Shown here: one piece after another, positions 46,658-59,560 of the stretch | Layout of the letters: every line of letters begins with the position of its first letter | Numbering within the stretch: position 1 is the first letter of the stretch | NCBI GenBank assembly: GCA_963662155.1 | Contig: OY759266.1 | Location: forward strand, 9,582,098 to 9,646,097 | Origin: Lamellibrachia columna | Lineage: Eukaryota > Annelida > Polychaeta > Sabellida > Siboglinidae | DNA: 64,000 nucleotides | Direction: 5' to 3' | Notes under the pieces: model-generated | Told to the model about the DNA's origin: nothing | Databases searched by the model: none | What the model saw: the letters and a program-made list of their open reading frames with translations, nothing else | Position numbers and translations under genes: made by a program

Positions 46658-47543
46658 GTAGGGTAACACGGGGCCACACGGCCCCTGGAGGTAAGACGGC
46701 TCCCGTGACGTACGCATGAAACTCTGGACGTCCTCAAAACTGGTGCAAAATAAGTCTAACTTCCATCTGATACCTACCCCGAAAGCTCAGCAACACGAGA
46801 TGTAATTAAATCAGTGTTTATATTCACTATTATATGCACTGATTTAATATTTGCCGGTAGTAAAATGGTGAAGTTCACTATATAAAGGTATGAATCATGG
46901 ACTTAATTGGTGACTTGATAATAATTATTAATCAGTTGAAAGGTCAAACAATACAAAATTGGCCATACTATGTTGTGTTTTGTACGAAGCAAGATGGTCC
47001 CTGTGTTTTCCCACACATGGTCACGATAAATCAAATGCATTACACATGACCAATTATGTTTAATACATTTAATATAATATGAACATTGCATAACTTACGT
47101 TCAGATAGCCCGTAGGCTGTAATTATGACGGACTAAACCAATAATATAAAATATGATGTATGGATGGCAAGGTTTGTATTATTATGTTAACTCCAATTTA
47201 AATTTCACAACCAAAATGGCCTGATATATTACTATCATACATTTTAATTTCAGGCAATAGTACGTTCATAAGTGAAAACCACGGGGGAGGGGGCTATAGA
47301 CCGTGTTGCCCTAGACAGGGGACCATCTTACCCCAAGGATGGGGCAAGACGCGTGAAGACGGCTTTTTTGGGTACTCTTACTATTTTTTAATGAGGGTTG
47401 TTTATTTATAGAAAACAGTTTCCCAATGGGTAACACACATATTTGTCCATAGTGTGAACACATTAAAGACACGTTAATGTAGCTTGATGGTGCATAATTT
47501 AAAAGTTTTCCTTGTGAGGCCGCACTGCCCCAGGCTACCCTAC
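46658..47543. mobile_element. 886-bp TIR element without transposase
   Basis: The left end GTAGGGTAACACGGGGCCAC and, reverse-complemented, the right end GTAGGGTAGCCTGGGGCAGT form an imperfect terminal inverted repeat of about 28 bp ending near 46658 and 47543. A further inverted relative of the end lies inside at about 47300-47340. No transposase frame was recognised and the target duplication is unclear (taa/ttaa next to the ends). Confidence 0.55.
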
Positions 47544-47549
47544 ACTTAA

Positions 47550-50500
47550 ATGTTGGTAAAGGTGGGCACTTTGAGGAAACGGAACTTTTAAAGGCCAGGA
47601 CGGATACAGTCTCCCGAGTTCTCGTCTTTCTCGCATTTACACAAGTCGCTATGTGCGTACGTACAGTTTTTAAATTCTATTTTAAATATCAGGATGGTTC
47701 CTGCGCTAGCAACCACGCCTCGTCGTAACTGGAGTCTTCCTGGCCCACATTAAAAACAAATTTTCTTCATTTACTGTATATTGTGATGGGCCAAAATAAA
47801 CACGTATTGTATTGTACGTATGCATGTCTCACACATACATGCACAAACTATATAATACATACATGTATGCATCTTATGTACATGCACGCATCACGCACGC
47901 ACACCGACAGCATGGAGTGGAGTTTAACTTTACAATCACCGAGTCAATACAAGTAGGCCTATGTAGTATTGTGCACATGTTGCGTCGTTTCAAAGGTAGT
48001 TCCAAATGATACATGAAGGTCAAATTGTACTCAAGTATAACATGACAATTAGCGCACATATACGACGTCTATATGCCGTAGTGTTCGTCAAAGGGACAGT
48101 TATATTGACACTTGTGTATACGTAACGATCTTGATGTGGTGGATTGACAATGGCGTATTACAAAGTACACATGCTAGCTGGTAGATCTACAGTCTGCGTG
48201 TGCGTTCGTACGTTTTGGAACTAAATATTTATTGTGTAATATCACAAAATAATATACCTGGTCGCTGGTGTTATTTTAGTGGTCGCATTGATGGGGCTAT
48301 TGTTTAATTTATGGTTATATGCAATTCCTTGCTACCGCGTCAATATACATAGTCCTCTACACGATGCAGCATCCGCCAAAGGAGACACTTCAAAGCCCAT
48401 GGCCTTGTTACAGTGAACTGGCAGCTAGCGTGACTTTAACCACAATGTTGTTGTTGTATAATGTATGATATAAAAACGCGGCTTGATCGTTAACGCGACA
48501 ATAGTTTGATAAGTGTACGCTGCGTTACTGAACACAGAACGTCCGCTCATTAAATAATATTCACCATTGCCTAAATATAACTCGGGCCTGCCCCAATATA
48601 ATTATCATATAAATTACATTAATCATTTCAGACGTACCGACACCGATGTTTTCGTTCTTAGGAATTAAATGAACTATCAATCGCGTCAGGAGCCGGTCGC
48701 AGACACTCGGACGCAAGGCCCACACCGACTCATCAATTATTTCTAAGCGCTGGTTGATATCTGATCTAGACTATGCGCGGCCCAATAAAGGCGGTGTTCC
48801 AGCCGGCATCCCCGCGTGGTTCGGCGGACACGAAGCCACGTGTGCGTACGCGGTGGTGATCGCGTAGGCCGCCGCGGCACGCTATCGAGGTTCCTGGATT
48901 AAGACGTCTGCTGGCAGCCACTGCATGGGGTCGGTGGACCATTCATCCTTCGTTGAAAGTCACCGAGGTCGCCACCTTCACTGCTAATCGAGTAGCGACC
49001 TTCTGATTTATCGAAGGTAGTGACCGTGTACATGACAGGCCCAGTTATATACCCAGTATGACTGTTGGATCGAGTAGGATGTATATTGGCGTGACATCTA
49101 TAGGCCACGTTCACGCGTATATTTCGTATATCCAGCCCAAAAGATGCCCCTGTTACACCGTTACCTGAATAGACCAACACGCTCTATATAACTGGAGTAC
49201 CCTCTGAATTATCATCCATCCAGTTTTAATACTTCCTTGGATGGTATCAGGATTGGCGGGAGAGTTTATACAGACGGTATTTTTGTCGAGGTAAAACATG
49301 TCATTAAAGCATCATGTTTTGGTAAACATACCAGGCGATTTGCCTGTAATTCGGTTAATAAATAATATTTTACCAGCCCATGCATTACCCATTATGTTTT
49401 GCCACGTTTAGGAATGCGACTGAAAATATAGCTCTAACTCTCACGCAGATCACTGCTACGTAACGTGTCCCATTGTTCGTCATATATTACGTCATCCCGT
49501 GATCACACTAGTGGAAATAACTAACAATAATTTGTGTCTTGAAATATTAAAGCTTAATTTCTTACTTTAATGCATAAATATACAACTGGCGAAAGCATGT
49601 CATAAGTAATCTTTCTTTCCGGTTTTGCTGCTGGAAAAAATCCAAAGATCGTAACTATTTCTTAGTATATACTCAGCACGTTGAATCTAGGCATAGGAAT
49701 ATTGGAAGAATAAGAAAACCCATGTATGTGATAAAGCAGGTGAAGTCGGACAATAGACGCGGTTGTGCCCTATCGGCGTTAGATAGACCACACGTGTTAC
49801 GGTTTATCGTGGCATGCATCTACACCTTATGTCGACATACATCAAGGGCGGGTCCGGGTGCCGTCGACGTGGGCGCGGTTGTAACAGTCGACCGTATCAG
49901 TCAGTGTTAACTATCATCGCATTTCCAACAAGTAACAACGCTCATTATTGTGTTGGGCACCACCCGAGATATGCAACGAAACAACGTCCAAAATAAACAT
50001 ACTGCCAACAAGTCTACTGCTTTGGCAGTGAACTTACTGTTTGTTCCCCTAATTTTTAAACAACCTACCGCTTCCGAGCCAAAATCTACCGCCAAACCAC
50101 AATTTCAAGGTAACAAAAACAAATTTACTAATCCAAATATACCACCAAATCACCGGTTCACCGGAAATAAGCAAATGTATCATTAAATTTAATATATTGC
50201 TCTCACGTCATGAAAAGCGGAATATCAAACGTTCTTTGTGCGCAAACTGTGGGCAGGGCGAGCGTCTAGTTGGAGCATAAGTGTGAGAACAAACCATGGG
50301 GTGGACATCGATGTCGACACCCCCAGCGTTAAGTCAGTCACATACACTAACGCATTATTAGTGGCTCAAAGCACCGCGTACAACATGTTTACAATGGCAA
50401 TGAATATATAAATACTACGACCGCTAACTTCGCACCACGTTGACATCGCAGATAAAAGAATGAATAGTATCCAATTCATACTTTAGATGTGTAGTATGTG

Positions 50501-51330
50501 AGAGATGAACACGGTATTTTTGCATAACAAAAGGTGGTTACGCACGCACGCACACATGTATACCCATTCAGCACAAGTGGTCTATATTTGCCTCAAACCG
50601 TTCACAACTGAGTACACTCGAGAGGTTTGGACAAGTCGAGGGGCCTCCAGCAGTCAGCGTGCCAAGCTGCATGCTTTATATGCATTATGTACTCCAATTG
50701 ATTAGTGAGCCAGTCGTACTGAGTACGATCACCAAGAGTGTTATGCAAGCGCGTGTGCAACTGTAACGGATGCTGGACGGCGTGCCAAGGAAGCTGTGTG
50801 CACAACAGGCCAGCTATCCAAGGTCAATACTCTTACACTGCCGTCACGCTGCTTCCCGTTGTAGTAAGCCAGAAATAATCAATTGGATTAGGCCAACATT
50901 ATGTAAATAGACGCGCCAGTTACAAGACTGATGCGACCACTGACTGCAGTGCCATTTGTTGTTTGATCACCAGCAGTAGCTCATTGCATAAAGGGGACCG
51001 CTACGCTCAAAAGCACAGAAATTAATTTAAGTTGATTTGTAGCACACCCATCCATCAACACGATATTTCAAGAGTGACATTTGGTAAACGTTTTTTTCTC
51101 ATAAAACACAGTGAAGACCATGCTATTCATGAATAAACATAATGTGAATACCAAACTATTAAATATAATACATGTGAGAGGTCAGTCATTTAACTAGTTT
51201 GAACATCATGTGTGATTGGCACCTGTATACAGCACTTTACTTTGATGAGAAGCGACACTGTTCAGTTGTTCTAGTCCCACAAGGCGCCTGCTAGAGACAA
51301 ATAAAAAAGACAACATGAAATGTCAAGCAC
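47550..51330. other. intergenic, no gene recognised
   Basis: No conserved exon was seen on either strand. Around 48700-49000 the sequence is locally GC- and CpG-richer than its surroundings (for example ccgcgtggttcggcggacac). Frames of up to 93 codons show no recognisable family. This could hold an unconserved or non-coding transcript. Confidence 0.5.
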
Positions 51331-51338
51331 TCGGATAC

Positions 51339-51344
51339 TTTATT
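51339..51344 (-). terminator. probable VDAC polyadenylation signal
   Basis: AATAAA on the minus strand about 1.0 kb after the VDAC stop codon; this would give a 3' UTR of about 1.03 kb. Other weaker signals were not ruled out. Confidence 0.45.
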
Positions 51345-52365
51345 GTGCAAAACGCGTTTAGCACACCCCAAAAGGCATCAGCACATCTGTACGACTCGTA
51401 ATGAGCATAGCGCCCGTTGAACGGCTATTTTCATTTTCTCAACGGGCAGCCTGTCCAGGAAATGGTGTTTTATGCATACTATGAAATGCTGAAAGGCAAT
51501 CATCTGATGACTGAGAGAGGAACGACAGTAAAGACCTACACATGCAGGAAATTATATCATTGCTTTCTTGAGGCTATTCAAGCAAACCACACCATCAGAG
51601 GTGTTTGGTACCCACTTAATCTGGTCTACATCATGGCCAAGACGCACTGCCAAGAAACTATAGACACACATAACTCTACACACAACCGTTACTAGATGAT
51701 TGCCTTTACCAGACGCCCTAAAAACTGGGGTCAAGCTACACCGTACAAACTACGTACAGGCAAAATGTTAACTCAAGTTTGTTACATACAGCCAATTAAT
51801 AATGGCGTTAAAACTAGCTACCACATATTACAGTAGCATATTTCCTTCGGTTGACTTAGACTTCCGTGCTACCGACACATTGCTTTGTTTAGTCAGTGTC
51901 AGTGGAGGTATTTAGCATGATACGTCGCGATTCAGATCTCGTAAATTATAAATAGGGAGAAATCAGACAGATTGTGGACTGCAATGATCACGATCTGTAC
52001 AACGTAGCTGTCAGCTACCTGGCTATACACACTGCAGTCATGATGTGCAATCAAGTTTGCAACACATTTACAACATCCTTACACGTAGCCCGTGCATTTT
52101 TCGATTGTGAACTCTCCACAGCAACAGTGAGAGGAACTCGCCAGTGCGCCAACGGAAAACTGAAATAATAATAATCTATGCATCTATTTACGACCTGCAT
52201 CCTATTTTACATTACCGCAAGCACTGCTTTTCTCCACCGTTAGTGACTTGTCAGTACAGAGAAGAGCATGATTGGTATTTGCACAAGTGTAGTCCCGACA
52301 AGTCGTCGCAAGAGAAAGGCTGCTGTAAACACTGGCACGCCTCACTGGTACATCATTCAGTCAGT

Positions 52366-55300
52366 CTATGCTTCAAAATCAAGCCCGAGACCGATCTTGT
52401 GCCCGCCTTGGTTGAAGTTCTTGCCCTCCACCAGGGTTGACAATGTCATTGTGACTCCTGCAAGGCAGAAGACAAGACACTAGATTAATTAGCTTATGAT
52501 ATTAACATTACATATTACATGGCCTGGAAAATTAGCCGATACTGATGATATTAACATTACATAGCCTGGAAAACTTAATCTTGTTAGGCAAGGTGGAATG
52601 AAAACTTAATCTTGTTAGGCAAGGTGGAAGGAAAACTTAATCTTGTTAGGCAAGGTGGAAGGAAAAATTATTTTAATAAACGGTACCTTTGGGAAGTGCA
52701 TCGCCCATGAATCTTACAAGACAGTTTAGCACAAATAACCAGAAAACGTCATAGCCTGAGTCCAATTATTTGTGCTACTCTGCCAGCAGTCGAGTATGCT
52801 TACAGGGAGATGCATATCACAAAGGTGCCAATTTATATTGATTTCACACGGCTCAAATTATAATTAAAAGTGGAGACGATAAAATTTCCATCCGTCGTTT
52901 TGTACGAGATCACATAAACAATAGCTTCCTCGTCATCGAACGTGCACAGTGCAGAATGGCAACGGGGAACCGCAAGATTGGGTAAGGTTGGGGATCACTA
53001 AACTACATCGCACGGCTCATGTTGAACACATGTGTAATAACGGTTTCAACTAGACTGTCACCGGTTGAATTGGGAGAGGCGGTGCATGATCGAGTTGGTT
53101 GGAGGAAGCTGATCATGCGAATCTCCAGAAGTATGCTATAACGGATGAATAACTGTACAGGTATATGATGGATTGATTAACATTCTGTTTCATTTGACAT
53201 TTAACTTCACATTATCGAACAGTTGCTACCTCGCTCTGCATCAACCATGCATCAGAATCACAGGTTTCAACAAATGATAAAGAACAGAACATAACATACC
53301 GTCTCTGACTTTCTGTTGGTATGACAGACCAATCTGGCTCGAGTTGTTGACTTTTGCCTAAAGAAAAATAAAGTTGTCAATAACAACATAAATGGGCATT
53401 TCCATTAAAGACAATGAATATTCATATCAGGAATGAGACATTATAGGACATGTAGTGAGACTTTGAAGAGACCAAAACACCCCCTGGATATTTTGAGTAC
53501 GTCTCACAGAATGAATACTCTGGTGTGGGAATTTAGCAACATCTGCAGTATTGTTCCGAGACCAGAATTTGCTCGGACAACCTGTTTTCAATTCTCACAT
53601 GTCCCTGTTCACAATGATGAATCTGGTTTGCTGTATCTACGAGTTACAGTCCCTGAGGATTTAGGCACTAAGACAGTATTCTTATTATTCATTTAAACGG
53701 CATCTCATAACACAGGAACAGCCATACGCACCCTGAACGTGGAGTGGCAGTCAGGTGTGAACTTGGCAGCGATGCCAAAGCGTGTTGCGTTGCTGCCGGC
53801 CGTCCAGTTGAGCTGTACCCCGGTCTCGAGATCCCTGTTCACTTTCTGGAATACAGATCCAAAGAACTCTGTGCCGTCGTTCCTACAATCAAACGTAGTT
53901 CACAATAACATAATAACGGTCGCAGCCAATTCGCATTAGGGATTCTCTTTTTGTTCCAACAAAGTGCCCCACTATTAGTGTCATTCATTACCAGAGTCCA
54001 TCACCAGTGGACTGACTTCACAAAGAGGTTAAATGTTTCACTAACCTGTGTGCACAGGGTTGAAAAAAAATCAGATTTATTTGATTTAAATCGGATTTTA
54101 TTTTTTAATCTGGTATATAGAAATTTATATAGATGTTTATATTTATAAACTTTTTCAAACGTGTTCTATTCAAATTGATTTGGGTACTTGTCTTAACAGA
54201 GGGTACACGATTTTTGCTTATATAAAGACATTAGACATGTCCACAAGGCCTCACCCCCTGTAGTTGCATAATCTGTCTTGGAATGGAAAGCATGCTGTTA
54301 TCTGTGGCTGTAGCAGTATATATTGTTTGCTGAGAGGGTGGATTAGCACCTGTCCAAGGCTCTGTGTACCCTAAGGGTCTCCAACCAGACTGCAAACTGG
54401 TACAGTATTAAACAATTGTAGCCCAGACTGTCTCACTTGAGTCAACATACTGAATTGGTAACAACTAGCACAAACTCTAAGTAAGTGAACTTTAACTCAG
54501 GGCTTCTGACGTGAAAAGATACTTCCTCTGGAAGACAAGTTTGTGCAGCTTCACTGCATTCAGAAAGGGAATAACTCAAACATACACAATGTCAGAAAAT
54601 ATCTGTTGTCAATACAGCTACACAAGTGTGCGCACTTTGTGCTTTTGTATAAAAAACATACAAAACTGTGTTGATCTCAATGCTTGTAAAGAATTATTTG
54701 TGTTAAATTCATATAAACCAGCAGAAAAAAATTATAAATCAATGATTTAAATCAAACAACCCTGTGTGTGCATCACCTATAAACACAAAGTGGAGATGTT
54801 TAACATGTCATCAATATTAACTTTCTTCTTGTTTATCAGATGCTAAGTGAGTTGGCCATTTGTGATTTCTTAACAAATAACCATCAGAATGACAGCTGAA
54901 TGTAGCACTTTCCAATCACCCAGTGACCAAGTGACACAGTCAGTATTAGAAAATAAGATCATACCATTACAACTGAACCAATGCCGTTTCATTTACCATA
55001 ACTTTGTACTAATATAAATTCTAAGACTGGACACAGAACCATAACAGAACAAAAAGACGTCACCAGGATCCAGTTGTCCAGACACTTACACGCTCGTGTG
55101 GAGGGTAAAGTCATCTTTTGAGTAGCCAACAGCAAAGTTACTCCGTGCCAGTTTGGATTTTGATGTGTCGAATGACATCTGGTAACCAGCAAGCCAGCCA
55201 GTGTAGCTGAAAGAACAATAACAACATGTCAATAGTTGACTACAACATTTCTTTACAAACATCCAGACATTCTGTTATTCGTCAAATATGCAAATTGAAG

Positions 55301-58006
55301 AAATTATAGTGAGTGTAAAACACCTACCCTAGCACGGCTGCACCGTGTATTGTCGGGCCAGCAAAGTCAAAGTCAACGTCACAGTTGAGGTTGACATACT
55401 CCTGCTTGTATGAGGTCTTGATTTTGCCACTCTTCTTTCTGAAAATGTAAAACAAACGTTATATTCATAGTTCACTGTCGACACATGAAAGTGCTAAAAT
55501 ACTATCATCAGATAAATTACTGCATCGTAATTTAGAGTAAAATCCCAGAGAGTCAATCGAGAGTACTGGAGTTCGAATCTACCTGCTGTTGTTTTGAAAC
55601 TTGGGCAATTTTACTCACCCGACTTTGCCTCAGTTCACTTAGCTGTAGAAATGAGCACCTGGCTACAGACAATGTTGTTGCTGGATGCTTCGAGGGAAGT
55701 TGAAGCAGAGTTTGCGAGAACAGGTCTACCGGGGCAAAGCGTAATGCGCTCTGAGCCACGAATGCTTGGAGGGACGCTGCATAAATCGCTATGCTTTATT
55801 CAATATATCATGCATCAAAACAGATGGCCTACCCTGTCTGTGGTGCAAAGTGGGTGTCAAATGAGAGCTTCAGTCCCTTCACGAGCTGGTCTTCAATTGT
55901 GATCTCTGTGCCTAGCGTGTTGTCCGTGTTCCATTTCTCCAGGAAGGTTAGTCCTGTGACAAACATTTCTTGGCTGAGGGGGAGCATCATAAGAAATTCA
56001 TGGTTAGCCCCTTTGTATCACCAGTGGGATTTTATCTATAACCAGTTTTTGCTTACTTCCAACTCATACAGGCAGGGCAGAATATCATACAGGCAAAACA
56101 TGATTTTTTTTCTTAAATTTTCTTCATCAGTAAATATTACTTATAAATTTTGTACAATTAAATTTCACACAGCAGTTTGCCTGAATGGAATGCCTTAAAA
56201 GAACCCCTGGTAGACGCTATACACGAGATTTCATATCACTAACCACCCTTGATTTACACCAAGAGTGACACAAGGTGATGTTAATTTTTCATAAAGTAGA
56301 CAATGTCTTGCTGGTATACATTGGTTGTGATGTAATACATACAAGTTCAAAGTATATCAAATACATCTATTCCAGACATAACAGAGAAATTCAATTTCAT
56401 GTTTGTATGGGTGTCATTTGGTGGATCTACCGGAAAAAATGCTAAAAATATCTACTAAAATACCACTATCACTGCTTCACAACACAATTTGTTCTTTTCA
56501 AGATAAATTTTTAATTCCAATTCCTTGTCAAAAATTAAAAAATTTCTGTTCAATTCCTTTTCAGTTCTGGTTCTGTTAATTTTAGTTTATGATATGCATG
56601 CAGCAGGTTGGGTCGTGGATTTACAGGTTTATCTATAAACACACACAATGTCCCTGGTTTAAATAAATTGTGGCACATGTCACAACATTGTAATTATTAT
56701 AACCATAACATTTACTGTTACAATTAGCTCTGCTAGAGCTTAGCATGAGTAGCCACTGCTACACCCAGTGACAGCTATACATGTTCAGGTGACTGTAGGA
56801 GTGGTTTACATTCATCTTGGACACCATTTAGAATGAACACTAATGTTCAAACCACAATCAGACAAGATAAATAACATAATTTACAATCATGTGCCTTACA
56901 ACATTAATAAAAAAATCAATCAGTTGGCAGTTTGGTCCAACCACTAAGTGAGCAGGGTGCAAACATTCAACTGACCAAAGGTCAATAACAGGATTTACAA
57001 CTCAGTACCAAACTAGAGTAAACATAAATCAGCATGCCCGAGGCCACAGCCATTCAGGAGAACCTAGGCCACGCATCAAATGTTCTCCCCTAGCATCCAG
57101 CAACAATAAACAAGAACACACCCAGCAACTAGGTTAAATATATGTACAAATAAAATTGGTGCAGCACTTAGAATCAGTGTTGGCAGGAAGTGATGGATGG
57201 CATTCCTTAAGTAGCAGTGGCTCTCCAAAATTAGCAAGATAGTTGTTGTCAGCACTCACCTGTTGCTAAATGTCCAAACATTACACTCACCATAGTCTTT
57301 CCACTTGTATTTTGTCTCTAGGCTCCCTGCGAATTTGCCTGAATCATGATTCGAGCTGCCATTTGATGTGAATTCAACGCCATTGGTTGTCTTTGTCTTG
57401 GCTTCTATTTTATAGAATCCATAATCTGAAATGAGAAATTGTTACATATTTCTGTTCTTTGTTTTTAAGCTCTTCATAAGTATTATCTAACTGCAGAATC
57501 TATATAAATAATGTATGTTATGCAAAGGCATGTAACGTAACTATGTTAATGATCAAACACAGATTCGTTGTTTACATGCATTAGCATGATCAATAAAATA
57601 TGTAATAAAATATGTTTTCATGAATAAAACACAATTTTAAATATATTTTGCATCAGCAATTGAATAGTTTTTTCCCCCAGATGGATAAAAATCGGTCACC
57701 AAATAGAGTATTATAAATAATTCTCAACTTTTTGATCAGTTTCTAATGACCAATTTTGTATTTTTTCAAAACAGTTTCCTAGCATGGTGGCAACAATAAA
57801 AAACATGAAGTTACTAGAATATGGTGGGTTAGCACTCTTTATACTAGACATAAAACAAAAGCAAATGTGTTAATAAAGACAAAAGGCAACTATAGACAAT
57901 TGCTGTCCGGTTGTTAGTTAAATGTACTTACTATAGCCTTTGTTAAACAAATCTCTGGCACCCTTTCCCAGGTCCGCATATGTTGGTGGTATGGCCATTC
58001 TTCAAA
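52366..58006 (-). CDS. VDAC2: VDAC: voltage-dependent anion channel (mitochondrial porin)
   Basis: VDAC is the 19-strand beta-barrel of the outer mitochondrial membrane that passes ATP, ADP and metabolites. Minus-strand coding exons: 57932-57998, 57291-57425, 55833-55953, 55328-55438, 55090-55206, 53732-53882, 53300-53357, 52366-52457. They total 852 nt, exactly 283 residues, the family's usual length, with all phases agreeing. The N-terminus [20 protein letters not shown] is the conserved pore helix. LEKWN places Glu at position 73, the conserved membrane-facing glutamate. VKGLKLSF carries the GLK motif, followed by [23 protein letters not shown] and the C-terminal [13 protein letters not shown]. 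The ATG exon extends to an acceptor at 58006 and is joined to a 5' non-coding exon near 59451. The paralogue symbol is a convenience; the gene may be the only VDAC. Confidence 0.96.
52570..52667. repeat. 31-bp tandem repeat, 3 copies, VDAC intron
   Basis: Three copies of aaaacttaatcttgttaggc plus aaggtggaagg lie in the last VDAC intron, about 115 bp from the final exon. Confidence 0.9.
54055..54764. mobile_element. hAT-type non-autonomous element with perfect 8-bp TSD
   Basis: The left end begins CAGGGTTG and continues to tttgatttaaatc; the right end is the inverse (gatttaaatcaaacaaccctg). The 8 bp TGTGTGCA occur immediately outside both ends (54047-54054 and 54765-54772). CAGGG termini plus an 8-bp duplication are diagnostic of hAT transposons. 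The 710-bp interior has no transposase. It lies in the VDAC intron between exons 53732-53882 and 55090-55206. Confidence 0.88.
55545..55755 (+). mobile_element. SINE, partly truncated, VDAC intron
   Basis: It holds a B-box-like ggagttcgaatctacctgct, the body gaaacttgggcaattttact, agaaatgagcacctggctac and ttgctggatgcttcgaggga, matching the SINE at 40846. It lacks a clear A box and 3' end. It lies antisense in the VDAC intron, less than 100 bp from exon 55833-55953. Confidence 0.7.
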
Positions 58007-58079
58007 CTAAAACAAGAAATATGGGGGGCATACAGATTACACTTTAAAATTGTTTATTCCTACACATGTGATTACAATC

Positions 58080-58235
58080 ATTCTCGGCGACGTTGGCGTC
58101 AAGCTGCTCGCGCACTCGCTCGAAGCTGTCAATGTCCACTGTCGCTCAATCGTGGTCTCATTACTTTCGTCCTCAGAAATAACGCTCATCTCATTGTCGA
58201 TATCTGAGCTGTCTGACTCAACTAAGTTCCCCAGT
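58080..58235 (-). pseudogene. acidic Ser/Asp-rich coding-like fragment
   Basis: The minus strand is open for about 58 codons, with a strongly acidic segment (VESDSSDIDNEMSVISEDES) followed by NETTIERQW and a Ser/Thr-rich stretch. It has no start codon in a useful place and stops after NNFKV. Such composition is seen at the N-terminus of some transposases, for example piggyBac-like, but no family was recognised. It lies in the intron between the VDAC 5' UTR exon and the ATG exon. Confidence 0.3.
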
Positions 58236-58427
58236 CAACGATTAATAAGCAATTAATAAACATAGATTTGATATAATAACAGTCTCTGAAGTAGCCAAAC
58301 TAACAAATGGCTTCAAACAAGGGTAAAGGTCGTATTCCATTCCATGTCAGAGCGATTGCGCATGCGCGTTTCTAGCTGAGCCAATCAGCCATTGCGATTC
58401 ATATCACGTGATTACGTCATCATTATT

Positions 58428-58650
58428 ATGGTCGGTGGCCGAGTGGTAGAGCATCGGACTTTCGATCGAGGGGAATGGGGTTCAAAACCACAAGTGGTAG
58501 GGCATCAGACTTTTCGATCAAAGGTACCGGGGTTCAAAACCACCTGCTTCCGTTTAAAAACCTGGACAATTTCGTTCACACCACTTTGTCTGCGTCTTTC
58601 AGAATAGACACTAAAAGCTATTGGTCCGTTCTACATGGTGTCTAGGCTAG
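58428..58650 (+). mobile_element. SINE with duplicated tRNA-like head
   Basis: Two successive heads are seen: ggtcggtggccgagtggtag with catcggactttcgatcgagg and ggggttcaaaacc, then again gtggtagggcatcagacttt and accggggttcaaaaccacct. The family body follows (cctggacaatttcgttcaca, ctttcagaatagac). It lies antisense in the VDAC 5' intron. No complete tRNA cloverleaf is present. Confidence 0.7.
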
Positions 58651-59450
58651 GGGAAGTAAAAGATCCCACACGGGGTAAATGTGTAACCTGTCGTGGACTC
58701 GGACCTTATAATAGCATGACAGCAATGCTGGATAGTTAGGCTAATTACAAAATCAACACCTGAAAATCGGCCATCGCAGCCAAATTCACCCCTTCGCGTA
58801 CTTTGAAGTGAATAGTCTGGCTCAGCATTTCCGACTTATTCCTAATTTCGATGGAGCGGCACATTAAATTCTTGTTTATTAGATTTGACTGGTACAAATT
58901 ATATCTGCAGCAGCACACGTTCTGTATTTGCACTTCCATCAGTGGCTCCTGTAAGCATTAAATATACACCATAATTGTTTGCAAACTATCAGTGAATAGT
59001 ATTGACGTCTGCAGACTGGATTAACTTAAATTCAAGACCTAGGCCGGCTGCGAGCCGGCTCATGAATGAGGTGTCTTTTTTAAATCGCAAAGCTATAGAG
59101 TAACCCATCAAGGTCTTTGTTGGACACTTATTGGTTAGCATAACTCTCATCATTATGTTGTAATAGTGGTGTTAAACTACCATTCTACTCGCAAGGATCG
59201 GTGAATATTACTACTCTCAGTGAACACTTCACAAGGTCATGGAGGACGCCATTTTTCTGCAGAGGAAACGTCAAGGACCCGCAAATGCCTAACGAGCTAT
59301 TCCGAGTTCACTGCCTACAATTAAACAATGAATGGTTCAGAAAATATAATCACAGCTTACAGTGAAATATAACTTTTCAAAATATCCAACTGCTAAAATG
59401 ACAAACGGCATCAAAAACACAAAAAAATAAACAAACTAAGGATAACATAC

Positions 59451-59560
59451 CTTCTCACAATCGCGAACGGATGAAGCACTCAAAATCACACACGGACAGT
59501 CGCAATGATAGCCACGGTGAATACCGAAGAATGGTCGATGTCACGAGCACAGTCTGAAAT
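59451..59560 (-). other. predicted VDAC 5' non-coding exon
   Basis: A minus-strand donor (gagaag|gtatgtt) at 59450/59451 would join the acceptor at 58006 (gttttag) eight bases before the VDAC ATG. The segment has no start codon in frame. The transcription start, set here near 59560, is a guess. Confidence 0.45.

Noticed and set aside
51417..51695. Plus-strand frame of 92 codons
   Set aside because: It lies antisense in the probable VDAC 3' UTR, has no recognised homologue and no splice context.
58428..58500. Possible tRNA gene (also 40846-40915 and 9985-10057 on the minus strand)
   Set aside because: A- and B-box-like sequences are present but no complete cloverleaf could be formed, and each continues into the shared SINE body.
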